Source of the DNA: Actinobacteria bacterium UBA2286
GTDB lineage: Bacteria > Actinomycetota > Coriobacteriia > Anaerosomatales > Anaerosomataceae
Assembly (NCBI GenBank): GCA_002345925.1
Contig: DDWM01000064.1
Location: 4,660 to 14,559 of the forward strand
Length of the DNA stretch: 9,900 nucleotides
Direction: 5' to 3'
Shown: positions 3,635 to 9,900 of the stretch, one piece after another
How the letters are laid out: each line of letters starts with the position of its first letter
Numbering within the stretch: the stretch's first letter is position 1
The notes under the pieces: generated by a model
Seen by the model: the letters and a program-made list of their open reading frames with translations, nothing else
Database searches by the model: none
What the model was told of the DNA's origin: nothing
Position numbers and translations under genes: made by a program

Positions 3635-5755
3635 CTATTCTTTGGGTAGCACGACCGTGAAACTACTCCCCTTGCCGTACTCGCTCTCGAACTCGATCCT
3701 ACCGCCTAGCACCTCAACCAAACGCTTCGATATCGGGAGACCCAACCCGGTGCCATCTGAACGGGCGCCGTTTTCGTCCTCGACCCGGACGAACATCTCG
3801 AACACGCGCCATGCATCTTCCGCCTTCACGCCACGGCCGGTGTCAGACACAACGATTCTGGTGGCATGCTCATCCTCAGTGAGTGAGATCTCCACCGTAC
3901 CGGCGTCTGTGAACTTTTCCGCATTGCCGAGAAGGTTCCACAGCACCTGCTCGAGCAACAGTGGATCAGTCTGGGCATGGACGTTCTTCTCAATGACCCG
4001 AGAAAGCGCAACGTTCTTGAGCTCTAGAGCCGGCTCAATGCGATCAGCAACCTCGGTACATAGACGTGAGATATCGACCTTCTCGATCTTCGCCTCGACG
4101 GCGCCGGAAGCAATACGAGCGAGATCGAGAATGCCGTCAACAACCCTCAGGAGGTGGCGGCCCGAATCATTGATCATCTCGATTTGCCGGCGCTGTTCAT
4201 CCGTGATGTCGCCCACCATTCCGCTGGCAAGCAGACTTGAGAAGCCGATGACGGAGTTGAGTGGGGTCCGAAGCTCGTGGCTGAGATTTGCAAGGTACTC
4301 GTCTTTGGCCACCGAGGCGCGCTCCAGCTCTTCGTTAGCTTCGCTGAGCTCCGCAGTGCGCTCCCTGACGAGATCCTCCAGGTGCTGCTGATACTCAGCT
4401 ACCTGACGCTGAGCCTCCGCGCGCAGCGAGATGTCGTTGACGATGGTGTAGAGAAAGATCTCATCACCGAAGTGCATCGGCGTCGAGTAGATCTCTACTT
4501 CAAACGGAGTCCCGTCCGCATGGCGATGGGTGAACGTTCGAGCTCGCCCACCGTCGGATATCGTCTCCGAGACCTCTTGCGCCACGATCTCAGCGGAATC
4601 CAAGCTTAGGTCGGCAACGGTCATGCCGATCAGGTTCGCGACCGGCCACCCGTACATCTTCGCCGCGGCCTCATTAGCATCGAGAATGCCTGCGTTCACA
4701 GCAGAAACGAGCAACATCGGTGACAGGCTGTCCTCAAAAAGCGTGGAGTACCTCTCCTCACTCTCACGAAGCTCGCGTTCCGCTCGAGTGCGGTCAGTGA
4801 CGTCGTGAATGATCGAATAGAGGAGGTGGCGCCCCTGAGCCTCGATGGGGCCAGTGAATACCTCGACATCGCGTATCTCACCGGACGACAGTCTGTGGCA
4901 GAAATCAAAGGACGATCGCACGCGACTTGCTGCACGCGCCATCTCGGCGGCGATCTCTTCGGCCGAGAGCGTATTGATCTGCGACATATCCATGGTTTCC
5001 AGCTGCTCTTGGCTCCACCCGTAGTACTTGGCCGCAGCTGCATTCGCCTGGACTACCCGCATGTTGCTGGGATCAACGATGAGCATCACGGACGCGCTGT
5101 CCTCAAACATGGATCTGTATCGCGACTCGCTCTCGCTCAGCCGTGCACGTGTTAGCTCGAAGTACGCGATAAGCGCGCCAAAGGCGATGATGAACTCAAG
5201 GAAGGCGCCCAGCATGAAGCCAAAGGGGGCGAACGACGTCACTTCCCGCAGGAAGGGATAGTCGAGGTGATGGAGTCCCCATACGATGAATGCGACGCCC
5301 GTGATCTTCCCCCACGGACCTGATTGCGTGACACTGCGATACCAGACCACGCCCGCAGCGATATTTGCGACCCCGCGAAACATCCATGCCGCAATACCGA
5401 TGTAGAACACCGGGAGGGCAAGTGTGGCGGCCACAATAGTCCAGGCTGCGACAGCGAGCGCAAGGCCCCTGTGCCACCTCGGAGTCACCTTGCCGGCGAG
5501 GAGATAGGATCCGTCCAGCAACAGGACTCCGGTAGCCAAGACCAGCAGATTGTTGACGAGCACCGGGCCAACGGCTGTTGAATGGCTGAGCGCCTGATAT
5601 AGCTCAACCCCAAATCGTGCCGAGTAAGCAAGCCAGGCGGCGCCCCAGACGCCCATCCACGGCTCGCGTTCCCTAACGTACAGGTACAAGAAGACCGCGG
5701 AAAGAATGATGCTCCCGCTCAAGATCGCAACGATGGCTGGTGAAAGCCAGCTCAC
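3635..5755 (-). CDS. Membrane-bound sensor histidine kinase with two PAS domains
   Basis: The protein has 706 residues. The N-terminal third (1-200) is strongly hydrophobic, with about seven predicted helices (approximately 5-27, 33-52, 65-88, 97-114, 117-139, 150-166, 176-200) and short loops, so it probably senses a membrane or small-molecule signal. Two PAS domains follow (about 206-325 and 327-447), each opening with the same ESE-x-RY-x-x-(M/L)FEDS motif. A coiled coil (446-485) leads to the HisKA domain SHELRTPLNSVIGF, with phospho-acceptor His493. The ATPase domain shows the N box (NLLGNAEKFT, 607-616), G1 DTGRG (638-642), F box FEMF (652-655) and G2 DGTGLGL (667-673), so the enzyme looks active. 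There is no receiver domain and no response regulator in the window, so it is an orphan here. The start is GTG (5755-5753) with AGGAGAGG about 6 bases upstream. It begins 33 bases after the thrS stop, suggesting co-transcription. Confidence 0.93.
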   Translation of the reverse strand: MSWLSPAIVAILSGSIILSAVFLYLYVREREPWMGVWGAAWLAYSARFGVELYQALSHSTAVGPVLVNNLLVLATGVLLLDGSYLLAGKVTPRWHRGLALAVAAWTIVAATLALPVFYIGIAAWMFRGVANIAAGVVWYRSVTQSGPWGKITGVAFIVWGLHHLDYPFLREVTSFAPFGFMLGAFLEFIIAFGALIAYFELTRARLSESESRYRSMFEDSASVMLIVDPSNMRVVQANAAAAKYYGWSQEQLETMDMSQINTLSAEEIAAEMARAASRVRSSFDFCHRLSSGEIRDVEVFTGPIEAQGRHLLYSIIHDVTDRTRAERELRESEERYSTLFEDSLSPMLLVSAVNAGILDANEAAAKMYGWPVANLIGMTVADLSLDSAEIVAQEVSETISDGGRARTFTHRHADGTPFEVEIYSTPMHFGDEIFLYTIVNDISLRAEAQRQVAEYQQHLEDLVRERTAELSEANEELERASVAKDEYLANLSHELRTPLNSVIGFSSLLASGMVGDITDEQRRQIEMINDSGRHLLRVVDGILDLARIASGAVEAKIEKVDISRLCTEVADRIEPALELKNVALSRVIEKNVHAQTDPLLLEQVLWNLLGNAEKFTDAGTVEISLTEDEHATRIVVSDTGRGVKAEDAWRVFEMFVRVEDENGARSDGTGLGLPISKRLVEVLGGRIEFESEYGKGSSFTVVLPKE

Positions 5756-5769
5756 GCGTATCCTCTCCT

Positions 5770-5788
5770 GGTCCGGGTGTACCGGACC
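5770..5788 (-). other. Inverted repeat between thrS and the histidine kinase
   Basis: GGTCCGG and CCGGACC form a perfect 7-bp stem with a 5-base loop, starting one base after the thrS stop and ending just before the kinase Shine-Dalgarno. No U-tract follows (AGGAGAGG comes next), so it is not a standard intrinsic terminator. It could slow 3' decay of thrS mRNA or tune expression of the kinase relative to thrS. Confidence 0.5.
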
Positions 5789-7705
5789 TTACGGGCGCTC
5801 AGAGAGCACCTGTTGCGCGAACGCAGCGATGCTCATCGCTCCGATGTCGCCTTGCGTGCGCTCCCGCACTCCCACCTCGCCGGACTCGACTTCTTTGTCG
5901 CCGAGGATGAGCATGTACGGCACCTTCTGCTGCTGCGCCTTCGCGATCTTGACGCGCATCGGCTCGTTGTCAGAGTACACCTCAGCCCTGACTCCGGCTG
6001 CCTCAAGCTCGCGGCGGGTCTGCTCGGCGTACTGCATGTGTCGATCGGAAATCGGGATGAGCACGGCCTGCACGGGTGCAAGCCAGGTTGGCAAGGCACC
6101 GGCATAGTGCTCGATCAGGATGCCGAAGAAGCGCTCCATGCTGCCCAGAATGGTGCGGTGCAGCATGTACGGCTGTGCGTCGGAATTCTCGGCGGTGCGG
6201 TATGTGAGCTCGAAGCGCTCGGGCAAGTTGAAGTCCACCTGGATGGTGGAGCACTGCCACGTGCGCCCGATAGCATCTCGAAGCTTGATGTCGATCTTGG
6301 GGCCGTAGAAGGCACCGTCGCCCTCATTGACCTCGTATGCCAGCCCGCGCGCCTCACACGCTCCCATGAGCGACTTGGTGGCCACGTCCCAGAACTTCTC
6401 ATCGCCGATGGACTTCTCAGGACGGGTCGATACCTCGGCCGTGTATTCGAAACCGAAGACCTGTCGCATCACGTAGTCCACCAGGTCGAGCATCGCGACT
6501 ACCTCGTCGTGAACCTGCTCGGCGGTGCAGAAGATATGTGCATCGTCTTGCGTGAATCCTCTGGCGCGCATGAGGCCGTGCACGACGCCCGACATCTCGT
6601 GGCGGTAGACGGTGCCGAACTCGAACATGCGCATCGGCAGGTCACGATAGCTTCTGCCCTCGTTGCCGTAGATCATCAGGTGACCCGGGCAGTTCATCGG
6701 CTTGATGCCGTACTCGTTGACCTTGCCGTCGCCCTCATCGATCTCGAAGAAGTACATGTTGTCGCGGTAGTTCTCGTAGTGTCCGGAGATCTTCCACACG
6801 TCCGCCTTGTACATATGCGGCGTGATCACTTCAACGTAGTCACGGCGATAGAGCTCGGCACGCAACCACTCCTGGAGCAGACGAAGCACGCGCGCACCCT
6901 TGGGGTGATAGAGCGGCAGCCCGGCGCCGGCTTCCTCGTGGAAGCTGAAGAGATCGAGTTCTTTGCCGAGCTTGCGGTGGTCGCGCTTCTCGGATTCCTC
7001 CAGACGCGTGAGGTGGGCGTCTAGATCCTTCTGCGTGAGCCAGGCGGTACCGTAAATGCGCTGCAGCATCGGGCGAGTGCTATCCCCGCGCCAGTACGCG
7101 CCGGCAAGCTTCATGAGCTTGAACGCGCCGAGAAGCCCGGTGGAAGGCACGTGCGGACCCCGGCAGAGGTCGGTGAATGCGCCTTGAGTGTAGATCGAGA
7201 TGATCTCGCCCTCGGGCAGCTCCTCGATCAGCTCGCGCTTGTATGGCTGACCATCAAACGCGTCCCACGCCTCGAGCTTGTCGAGCACGCCGCGAGTGAA
7301 GGTCTTCTCCTCGGCCACGATCTCTCGCATGCGAGTCTCGATCGCTTCGAGGTCTTCGGGCGTGAACGGACGGTCGATGTCGAAGTCGTAGTAGAAGCCG
7401 TCTTCGATGGCGGGACCGATGCCGAACTTGGCCAGCGGGAACAAGTCTTTGACCGCCTCGGCCATCACGTGCGCGGCGGAGTGGCGAACGATATGGAGCG
7501 CTTCCGGGCTCTTGGGGGTGATGATCGAGATCTCATCGCCATCCGAGATGACCGTGTCGAGATCCACAAGCGTGCCGTTCACGGTGCCTGCGAGCGCGGC
7601 AGCCGCAAGTCGGGGACCGATAGCCGAGGCAACAGCGAGCACCGTAGCGCCCTCTGGAACCTTGATCATATTGCCATCAGGAAGCTTCGCTGAGATCTCG
7701 ACCAT
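5789..7705 (-). CDS. thrS: Threonyl-tRNA synthetase
   Basis: Class II synthetase that charges tRNA-Thr and edits Ser-tRNA-Thr. All family domains are present; numbering is from the upstream ATG at 7708. The TGS domain is at 1-63. The editing domain has HSAAH (76-80) plus CRGPH (182-186), giving the His/His/Cys/His editing site. The catalytic core runs from about 245 with MNCPGH (338-343), DDAHIF (388-393) and LHRTILGS (516-523), in which Cys340, His391 and His517 are the zinc ligands. The anticodon-binding domain covers about 545-635, including DNEPMRVKIAKAQQQKVPYMLILGDKE. Length (638-639) equals the family norm. Two adjacent ATGs exist. The one at 7705 is preferred because GGAGGT (7716-7711) is 5 bases upstream of it but only 2 bases from the ATG at 7708. 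Unlike many Gram-positive thrS genes, it has no T-box; the upstream gap is only 86-89 bases. Confidence 0.98.
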   Translation of the reverse strand: MVEISAKLPDGNMIKVPEGATVLAVASAIGPRLAAAALAGTVNGTLVDLDTVISDGDEISIITPKSPEALHIVRHSAAHVMAEAVKDLFPLAKFGIGPAIEDGFYYDFDIDRPFTPEDLEAIETRMREIVAEEKTFTRGVLDKLEAWDAFDGQPYKRELIEELPEGEIISIYTQGAFTDLCRGPHVPSTGLLGAFKLMKLAGAYWRGDSTRPMLQRIYGTAWLTQKDLDAHLTRLEESEKRDHRKLGKELDLFSFHEEAGAGLPLYHPKGARVLRLLQEWLRAELYRRDYVEVITPHMYKADVWKISGHYENYRDNMYFFEIDEGDGKVNEYGIKPMNCPGHLMIYGNEGRSYRDLPMRMFEFGTVYRHEMSGVVHGLMRARGFTQDDAHIFCTAEQVHDEVVAMLDLVDYVMRQVFGFEYTAEVSTRPEKSIGDEKFWDVATKSLMGACEARGLAYEVNEGDGAFYGPKIDIKLRDAIGRTWQCSTIQVDFNLPERFELTYRTAENSDAQPYMLHRTILGSMERFFGILIEHYAGALPTWLAPVQAVLIPISDRHMQYAEQTRRELEAAGVRAEVYSDNEPMRVKIAKAQQQKVPYMLILGDKEVESGEVGVRERTQGDIGAMSIAAFAQQVLSERP

Positions 7706-7725
7706 CATGTACCTCCGATAAGGAA

Positions 7726-7747
7726 CCGCCCCGCGACGGCGGGGCGG
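7726..7747 (-). other. GC-rich hairpin in the thrS leader
   Basis: CCGCCCCGC and GCGGGGCGG form a perfect 9-bp, nearly all-GC stem with a 4-base loop. It ends 9 bases before the thrS Shine-Dalgarno and is followed by TTCCTTAT, which is only weakly U-rich. It may terminate transcripts from the zinc-ribbon gene upstream or act as an attenuator of thrS. It could also simply be mRNA structure upstream of the ribosome binding site. Weak promoter-like sequence (TTGCGT, 17 bases, GAATAG) precedes it between the zinc-ribbon stop and the hairpin. Confidence 0.5.
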
Positions 7748-7794
7748 ACCGACTATTCATTCAGTTTACCCGCTCACGCAAGCCCTATGCGAAT

Positions 7795-8232
7795 CTACTG
7801 CTTCGTCTTGCAGTACGGGCATACGCTCCAGTCGAGTCTAAGAGCCCTGTCGCAGTTGGTGCACTCCTTCTTGAGCTTCTTCATGCAAGAAGGACAGATC
7901 AGGAAGTCTTTGTCGACCGGCTTGAAGCATGCGGGACAGACCGGGTTGTCACGCGTGAGTTCGGCCTCGCGCGACCTGATCTCAAGTTCGCGCTCACGAG
8001 CATCCTCGCGAGTCTCCGGCGGGCGCACGACCAGATAGATGAGCCAGCCAGCGACCGGGAAGAGCAGCGAGACGAGCGCCCAGAACCAAGGCATCGCATC
8101 CCTGCGTTGTGCGTCACGCCATGTCCAGAATCCGAGTGCCACATGAAGCACCACAAAGAACAGCAGGCTCAGGTTCCTCACGAGCAGGATTCCTGGCATG
8201 ATCTTCTGTAGCGGTTCCGTTATCGCGTCCAT
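7795..8232 (-). CDS. Two-helix membrane protein with tandem zinc ribbons, function unknown
   Basis: I do not recognise this 145-residue protein as a named gene. Residues 20-40 and 49-70 are membrane helices; the second, PWFWALVSLLFPVAGWLIYLVVRP, resembles the PLDc_N-type two-helix module common in small actinobacterial membrane proteins. A charged segment (71-95, probably helical) leads to two CxxC-based zinc sites: CPAC (99-102) with CPSC (113-116), and CTNC (124-127) with CPYC (138-141). All eight cysteines are present, so both ribbons look intact. By topology the ribbons are likely cytoplasmic and could mediate protein or nucleic acid contacts at the membrane, but this is inference. The ATG (8232-8230) has AGAGGGG about 6 bases upstream. 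It lies between folC and thrS, with no functional link visible. Confidence 0.85.
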   Translation of the reverse strand: MDAITEPLQKIMPGILLVRNLSLLFFVVLHVALGFWTWRDAQRRDAMPWFWALVSLLFPVAGWLIYLVVRPPETREDARERELEIRSREAELTRDNPVCPACFKPVDKDFLICPSCMKKLKKECTNCDRALRLDWSVCPYCKTKQ

Positions 8233-8343
8233 GCGATCCCCTCTCGCCCTAATGGGCTACTACGGGCACATACTGCCCGGTGCACGACTACGGGAATTCT
8301 AGCGTATTCGCAACGACTCGGCACGTAACGACCACGCAACGCC
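8233..8343 (-). other. folC to zinc-ribbon gene spacer with weak promoter-like site
   Basis: The 111-base gap contains TAGAAT (8301-8296), a possible -10 element without a good -35, and two short inverted repeats: GGGCA/TGCCC, and GCCC/GGGC at 8258-8247. Neither repeat is followed by a U-tract. The gap probably separates two transcription units, but no element is strong enough to assert. Confidence 0.25.
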
Positions 8344-9651
8344 CTATTGGGCCGAAAGGATAGCCCGCGCCTCACCTGCAACATAGATGCTTCCAGCCAC
8401 GATCAGACCGGCCCCACTGTACGGCTCAGCGCACTCAAGTGCTTCCGCAACGCTGTCCGCGATGCCGAGCACGACTCCTCCCCCATTGCGCACGACCTCC
8501 GCAAGCATCGCCGGTGCCATCGCACGAGCGGTGTTGCTACGCGTGCACACGAATCCAGCCGAGACCGGAGCAAGCGCCTGCACGATACCAGCGGCGTCTT
8601 TGTCAGCCATCACCCCGAGGACGAAGACCGGATTCGCGTTTTGGAAAACCTCGCGCACGGCGCCCGCAAGCACGGCAGAGGCCTCCGGGTTGTGCGCGCC
8701 ATCGATGACGATCGGCTGCACGACTCGAACCAGCTCGAAGCGACCCGGAAACGTCATCTCCCCAAGCGCCTCCCGAAGCAGAGCCTCATCAAGCGGCTGG
8801 CCGAGAGCCGCCTCGGCCGCAGCGATGGCGACCGCAACGTTAGGGGCCTGATACGAAGGTGCATGGACCAGCAAGCCCGTGTACGGTGCCAGCGCGCCGT
8901 CGACATCGAGCACCATTGCAGCGCCAGCGGCGTCCGGCGACGAGGTCACGCGCCAGGTCACATCGGCTCCCGGAAGACCGACGCGCACGACAGGAGCGCC
9001 ACTCTTGGCAGCGCGCTCTAAGAGAATCTGCTCGACTCCGACGCAGCCGGGGCCAAGGATCGCTACCGAACCCGTCTTGATGATGCACGCCTTGTCAGCA
9101 GCGATTTCTTCGCGGGTACTGCCGAGACGGTCCATGTGATCCAGCCCGACACCTGTGATGACCGAGACTCGGGGCGCTACCACGCTCGTGGCATCCCAGC
9201 GGCCTCCCATGCCTACCTCAAGCACAGCCCACAGCGCGCCCGCGCGAGCGAACGCCGACAGGGCAGCCGCCGTGAGCAGTTCGAACTCTGTGAACACGCC
9301 TACATCAGAGCTGAGACCGGCTGCTGCATCGATCGCTGACCCGAGCGAGAAGGCGAATTCCTCTTCGGCAATCGGCACACCGTCGATCACCATACGCTCC
9401 GTGTATGAGATCAGATGCGGGCTGGTGTAGGTGCCCGTGCGCAGTCCGTGCGCATGCAAGATCGCCGAGAGTAGTCTCGTGACCGACGTCTTTCCGTTTG
9501 TCCCGGTGACTTGAGCGCTGTGGAACGCCCGGTCGGGGTGTTCCATCGCGGCGACGAGCGACCGGATGCCGTCAAGAGACGGGTTGATTCCGAACTTCAG
9601 CGCGCGGTCGAGTGCCTCGAGCGCTGCAGCATATGTGAATGTGGTTGCCAC
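8344..9651 (-). CDS. folC: Bifunctional folylpolyglutamate synthase/dihydrofolate synthase (Mur ligase family)
   Basis: Cytosolic ATP-dependent ligase that adds glutamate to dihydropteroate and/or extends the polyglutamate tail of folates. The protein has 435 residues, normal for the family. Visible motifs: N-terminal FGINPSLDGIRSLVAAMEHP (20-39), the P-loop VTGTNGKTSV (48-57), TSPHL (76-80), the Mur-ligase EVGMGGRWDATSVV (145-158) and GLDHMDRLG (169-177). The lysine of AADKACIIK (184-192) is the likely carbamoylated metal-site residue. The C-terminal domain has VIDGAHNPEASAVLAGAV, the FolC signature that separates it from Mur enzymes. Whether it is mono- or bifunctional cannot be told by eye. 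The start is GTG (9651-9649), only 3 bases after the valS stop, with GGGG overlapping the valS end as a weak ribosome site. Translation is therefore likely coupled to valS, a gene pair common in bacteria. Confidence 0.95.
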   Translation of the reverse strand: MATTFTYAAALEALDRALKFGINPSLDGIRSLVAAMEHPDRAFHSAQVTGTNGKTSVTRLLSAILHAHGLRTGTYTSPHLISYTERMVIDGVPIAEEEFAFSLGSAIDAAAGLSSDVGVFTEFELLTAAALSAFARAGALWAVLEVGMGGRWDATSVVAPRVSVITGVGLDHMDRLGSTREEIAADKACIIKTGSVAILGPGCVGVEQILLERAAKSGAPVVRVGLPGADVTWRVTSSPDAAGAAMVLDVDGALAPYTGLLVHAPSYQAPNVAVAIAAAEAALGQPLDEALLREALGEMTFPGRFELVRVVQPIVIDGAHNPEASAVLAGAVREVFQNANPVFVLGVMADKDAAGIVQALAPVSAGFVCTRSNTARAMAPAMLAEVVRNGGGVVLGIADSVAEALECAEPYSGAGLIVAGSIYVAGEARAILSAQ

Positions 9652-9654
9652 GCT

Positions 9655-9900
9655 CTACCCCGCGAGATCGGTGATCTGCGCCGTGAGCTTCTCGACTTGC
9701 TGCGCAAGCTCGGTTGCCCGGGCGCTATCCTTCTCGATGACCTCAGGAGCAGCTTTGGCGAGGAACCCTTCGTTGGAGAGCTTCTTGGTCAGGCGGCCGA
9801 GCTCTTCCTCGGCTTTGCCGAGGTCCTTGAGTGCACGCTCTCGCTCCGCCCCGAAGTCCACGAGACCCTCAAGCGGCACATAGAGCTCCATACCGCCGGC
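9655..9900 (-). CDS. valS: Valyl-tRNA synthetase, C-terminal end (runs off right edge)
   Basis: The last 81 codons of a class I synthetase. The visible part starts AGGMELYVPLEGLVDFGAERERALKD and continues as a heptad-like, charged helix pair (KAEEELGRLTKKLSNEGFLAKAAPEVIEKD, then ELAQQVEKLTAQ). This is the C-terminal antiparallel coiled-coil arm of ValRS that contacts the tRNA elbow. The NEGFLAKAAPEVIEK segment is a strong family signature. The stop is TAG (9657-9655). Catalytic HIGH and KMSKS motifs and the editing domain lie beyond position 9900. It is the first gene of the valS-folC pair. Confidence 0.95.
   Translation of the reverse strand, partial: AGGMELYVPLEGLVDFGAERERALKDLGKAEEELGRLTKKLSNEGFLAKAAPEVIEKDSARATELAQQVEKLTAQITDLAG

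Noticed and set aside
2976..4391. A 471-codon plus-strand open frame across infC, its leader and the kinase end
   Set aside because: It runs antisense through two certain genes and the infC promoter/terminator, and its composition looks like a shadow frame.
5770..5788. Intrinsic terminator between thrS and the kinase
   Set aside because: The stem is perfect but is followed by AGGAGAGG, the kinase ribosome site, and not a U-tract.
5777..7024. A long plus-strand open frame (415 codons) opposite thrS
   Set aside because: It is the antisense shadow of the thrS reading frame in GC-rich DNA. It has no ribosome site and no recognisable domain, while thrS is certain on the other strand.
7709..7794. 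A T-box leader for thrS
   Set aside because: The gap is too short and lacks the GGTGGNACCGCG core. Only one GC hairpin is present.
1..9900. Mobile element, tRNA/rRNA gene, CRISPR array or replication origin
   Set aside because: No transposase, integrase, terminal repeats, cloverleaf, regular repeat-spacer pattern or DnaA-box cluster was seen on either strand.

Overview
The window is a GC-rich bacterial chromosome segment (roughly 60% GC by eye), and every convincing gene lies on the minus strand. Strong Shine-Dalgarno sites, a transcription-terminating T-box leader, a SipW-type signal peptidase and an A/P/E-rich tail on IF3 suggest a Gram-positive lineage. My best guess is an environmental actinobacterium near Coriobacteriia. 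This is inferred from protein style only, and no marker gene in the window fixes it.

Read in the direction of transcription (high to low coordinates), the window begins with the C-terminal end of valS (9900-9655). folC follows 3 bases later, and then a small two-helix membrane protein with a double zinc ribbon (8232-7795). Next comes thrS (7705-5789), followed after about 33 bases by a multi-pass sensor histidine kinase with two PAS domains (5755-3635). A good promoter and a roughly 215-base leader with an intrinsic terminator precede infC, rpmI and rplT (IF3, L35, L20; 3365-2051), which end in a strong terminator. A two-gene unit comes next: a TasA/camelysin-like secreted protein (1863-1381) whose stop overlaps the start of a SipW-type signal peptidase (1381-980). 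Last is a phenylalanine T-box leader (about 962-653) and the first 207 codons of pheS, which runs off the left edge.

The backbone is the conserved translation cluster thrS-infC-rpmI-rplT-pheS, here interrupted twice: by the histidine kinase between thrS and infC, and by the secretion pair between rplT and pheS. Two leaders appear to use premature termination. The pheS leader is a clear T-box with a UUC specifier that should read tRNA-Phe charging. The infC leader ends in a hairpin plus U-tract, and the 5' end of the transcript can pair with that hairpin, which suggests autoregulation by ribosomal protein L20 or a similar mechanism. infC also appears to start at a non-canonical AUC codon behind a perfect Shine-Dalgarno, matching the family's habit of self-controlled initiation.

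Most of the content is core translation machinery. The parts most worth a second look are the infC leader and start, the SipW/TasA-like pair inserted in the translation cluster, and the orphan kinase.
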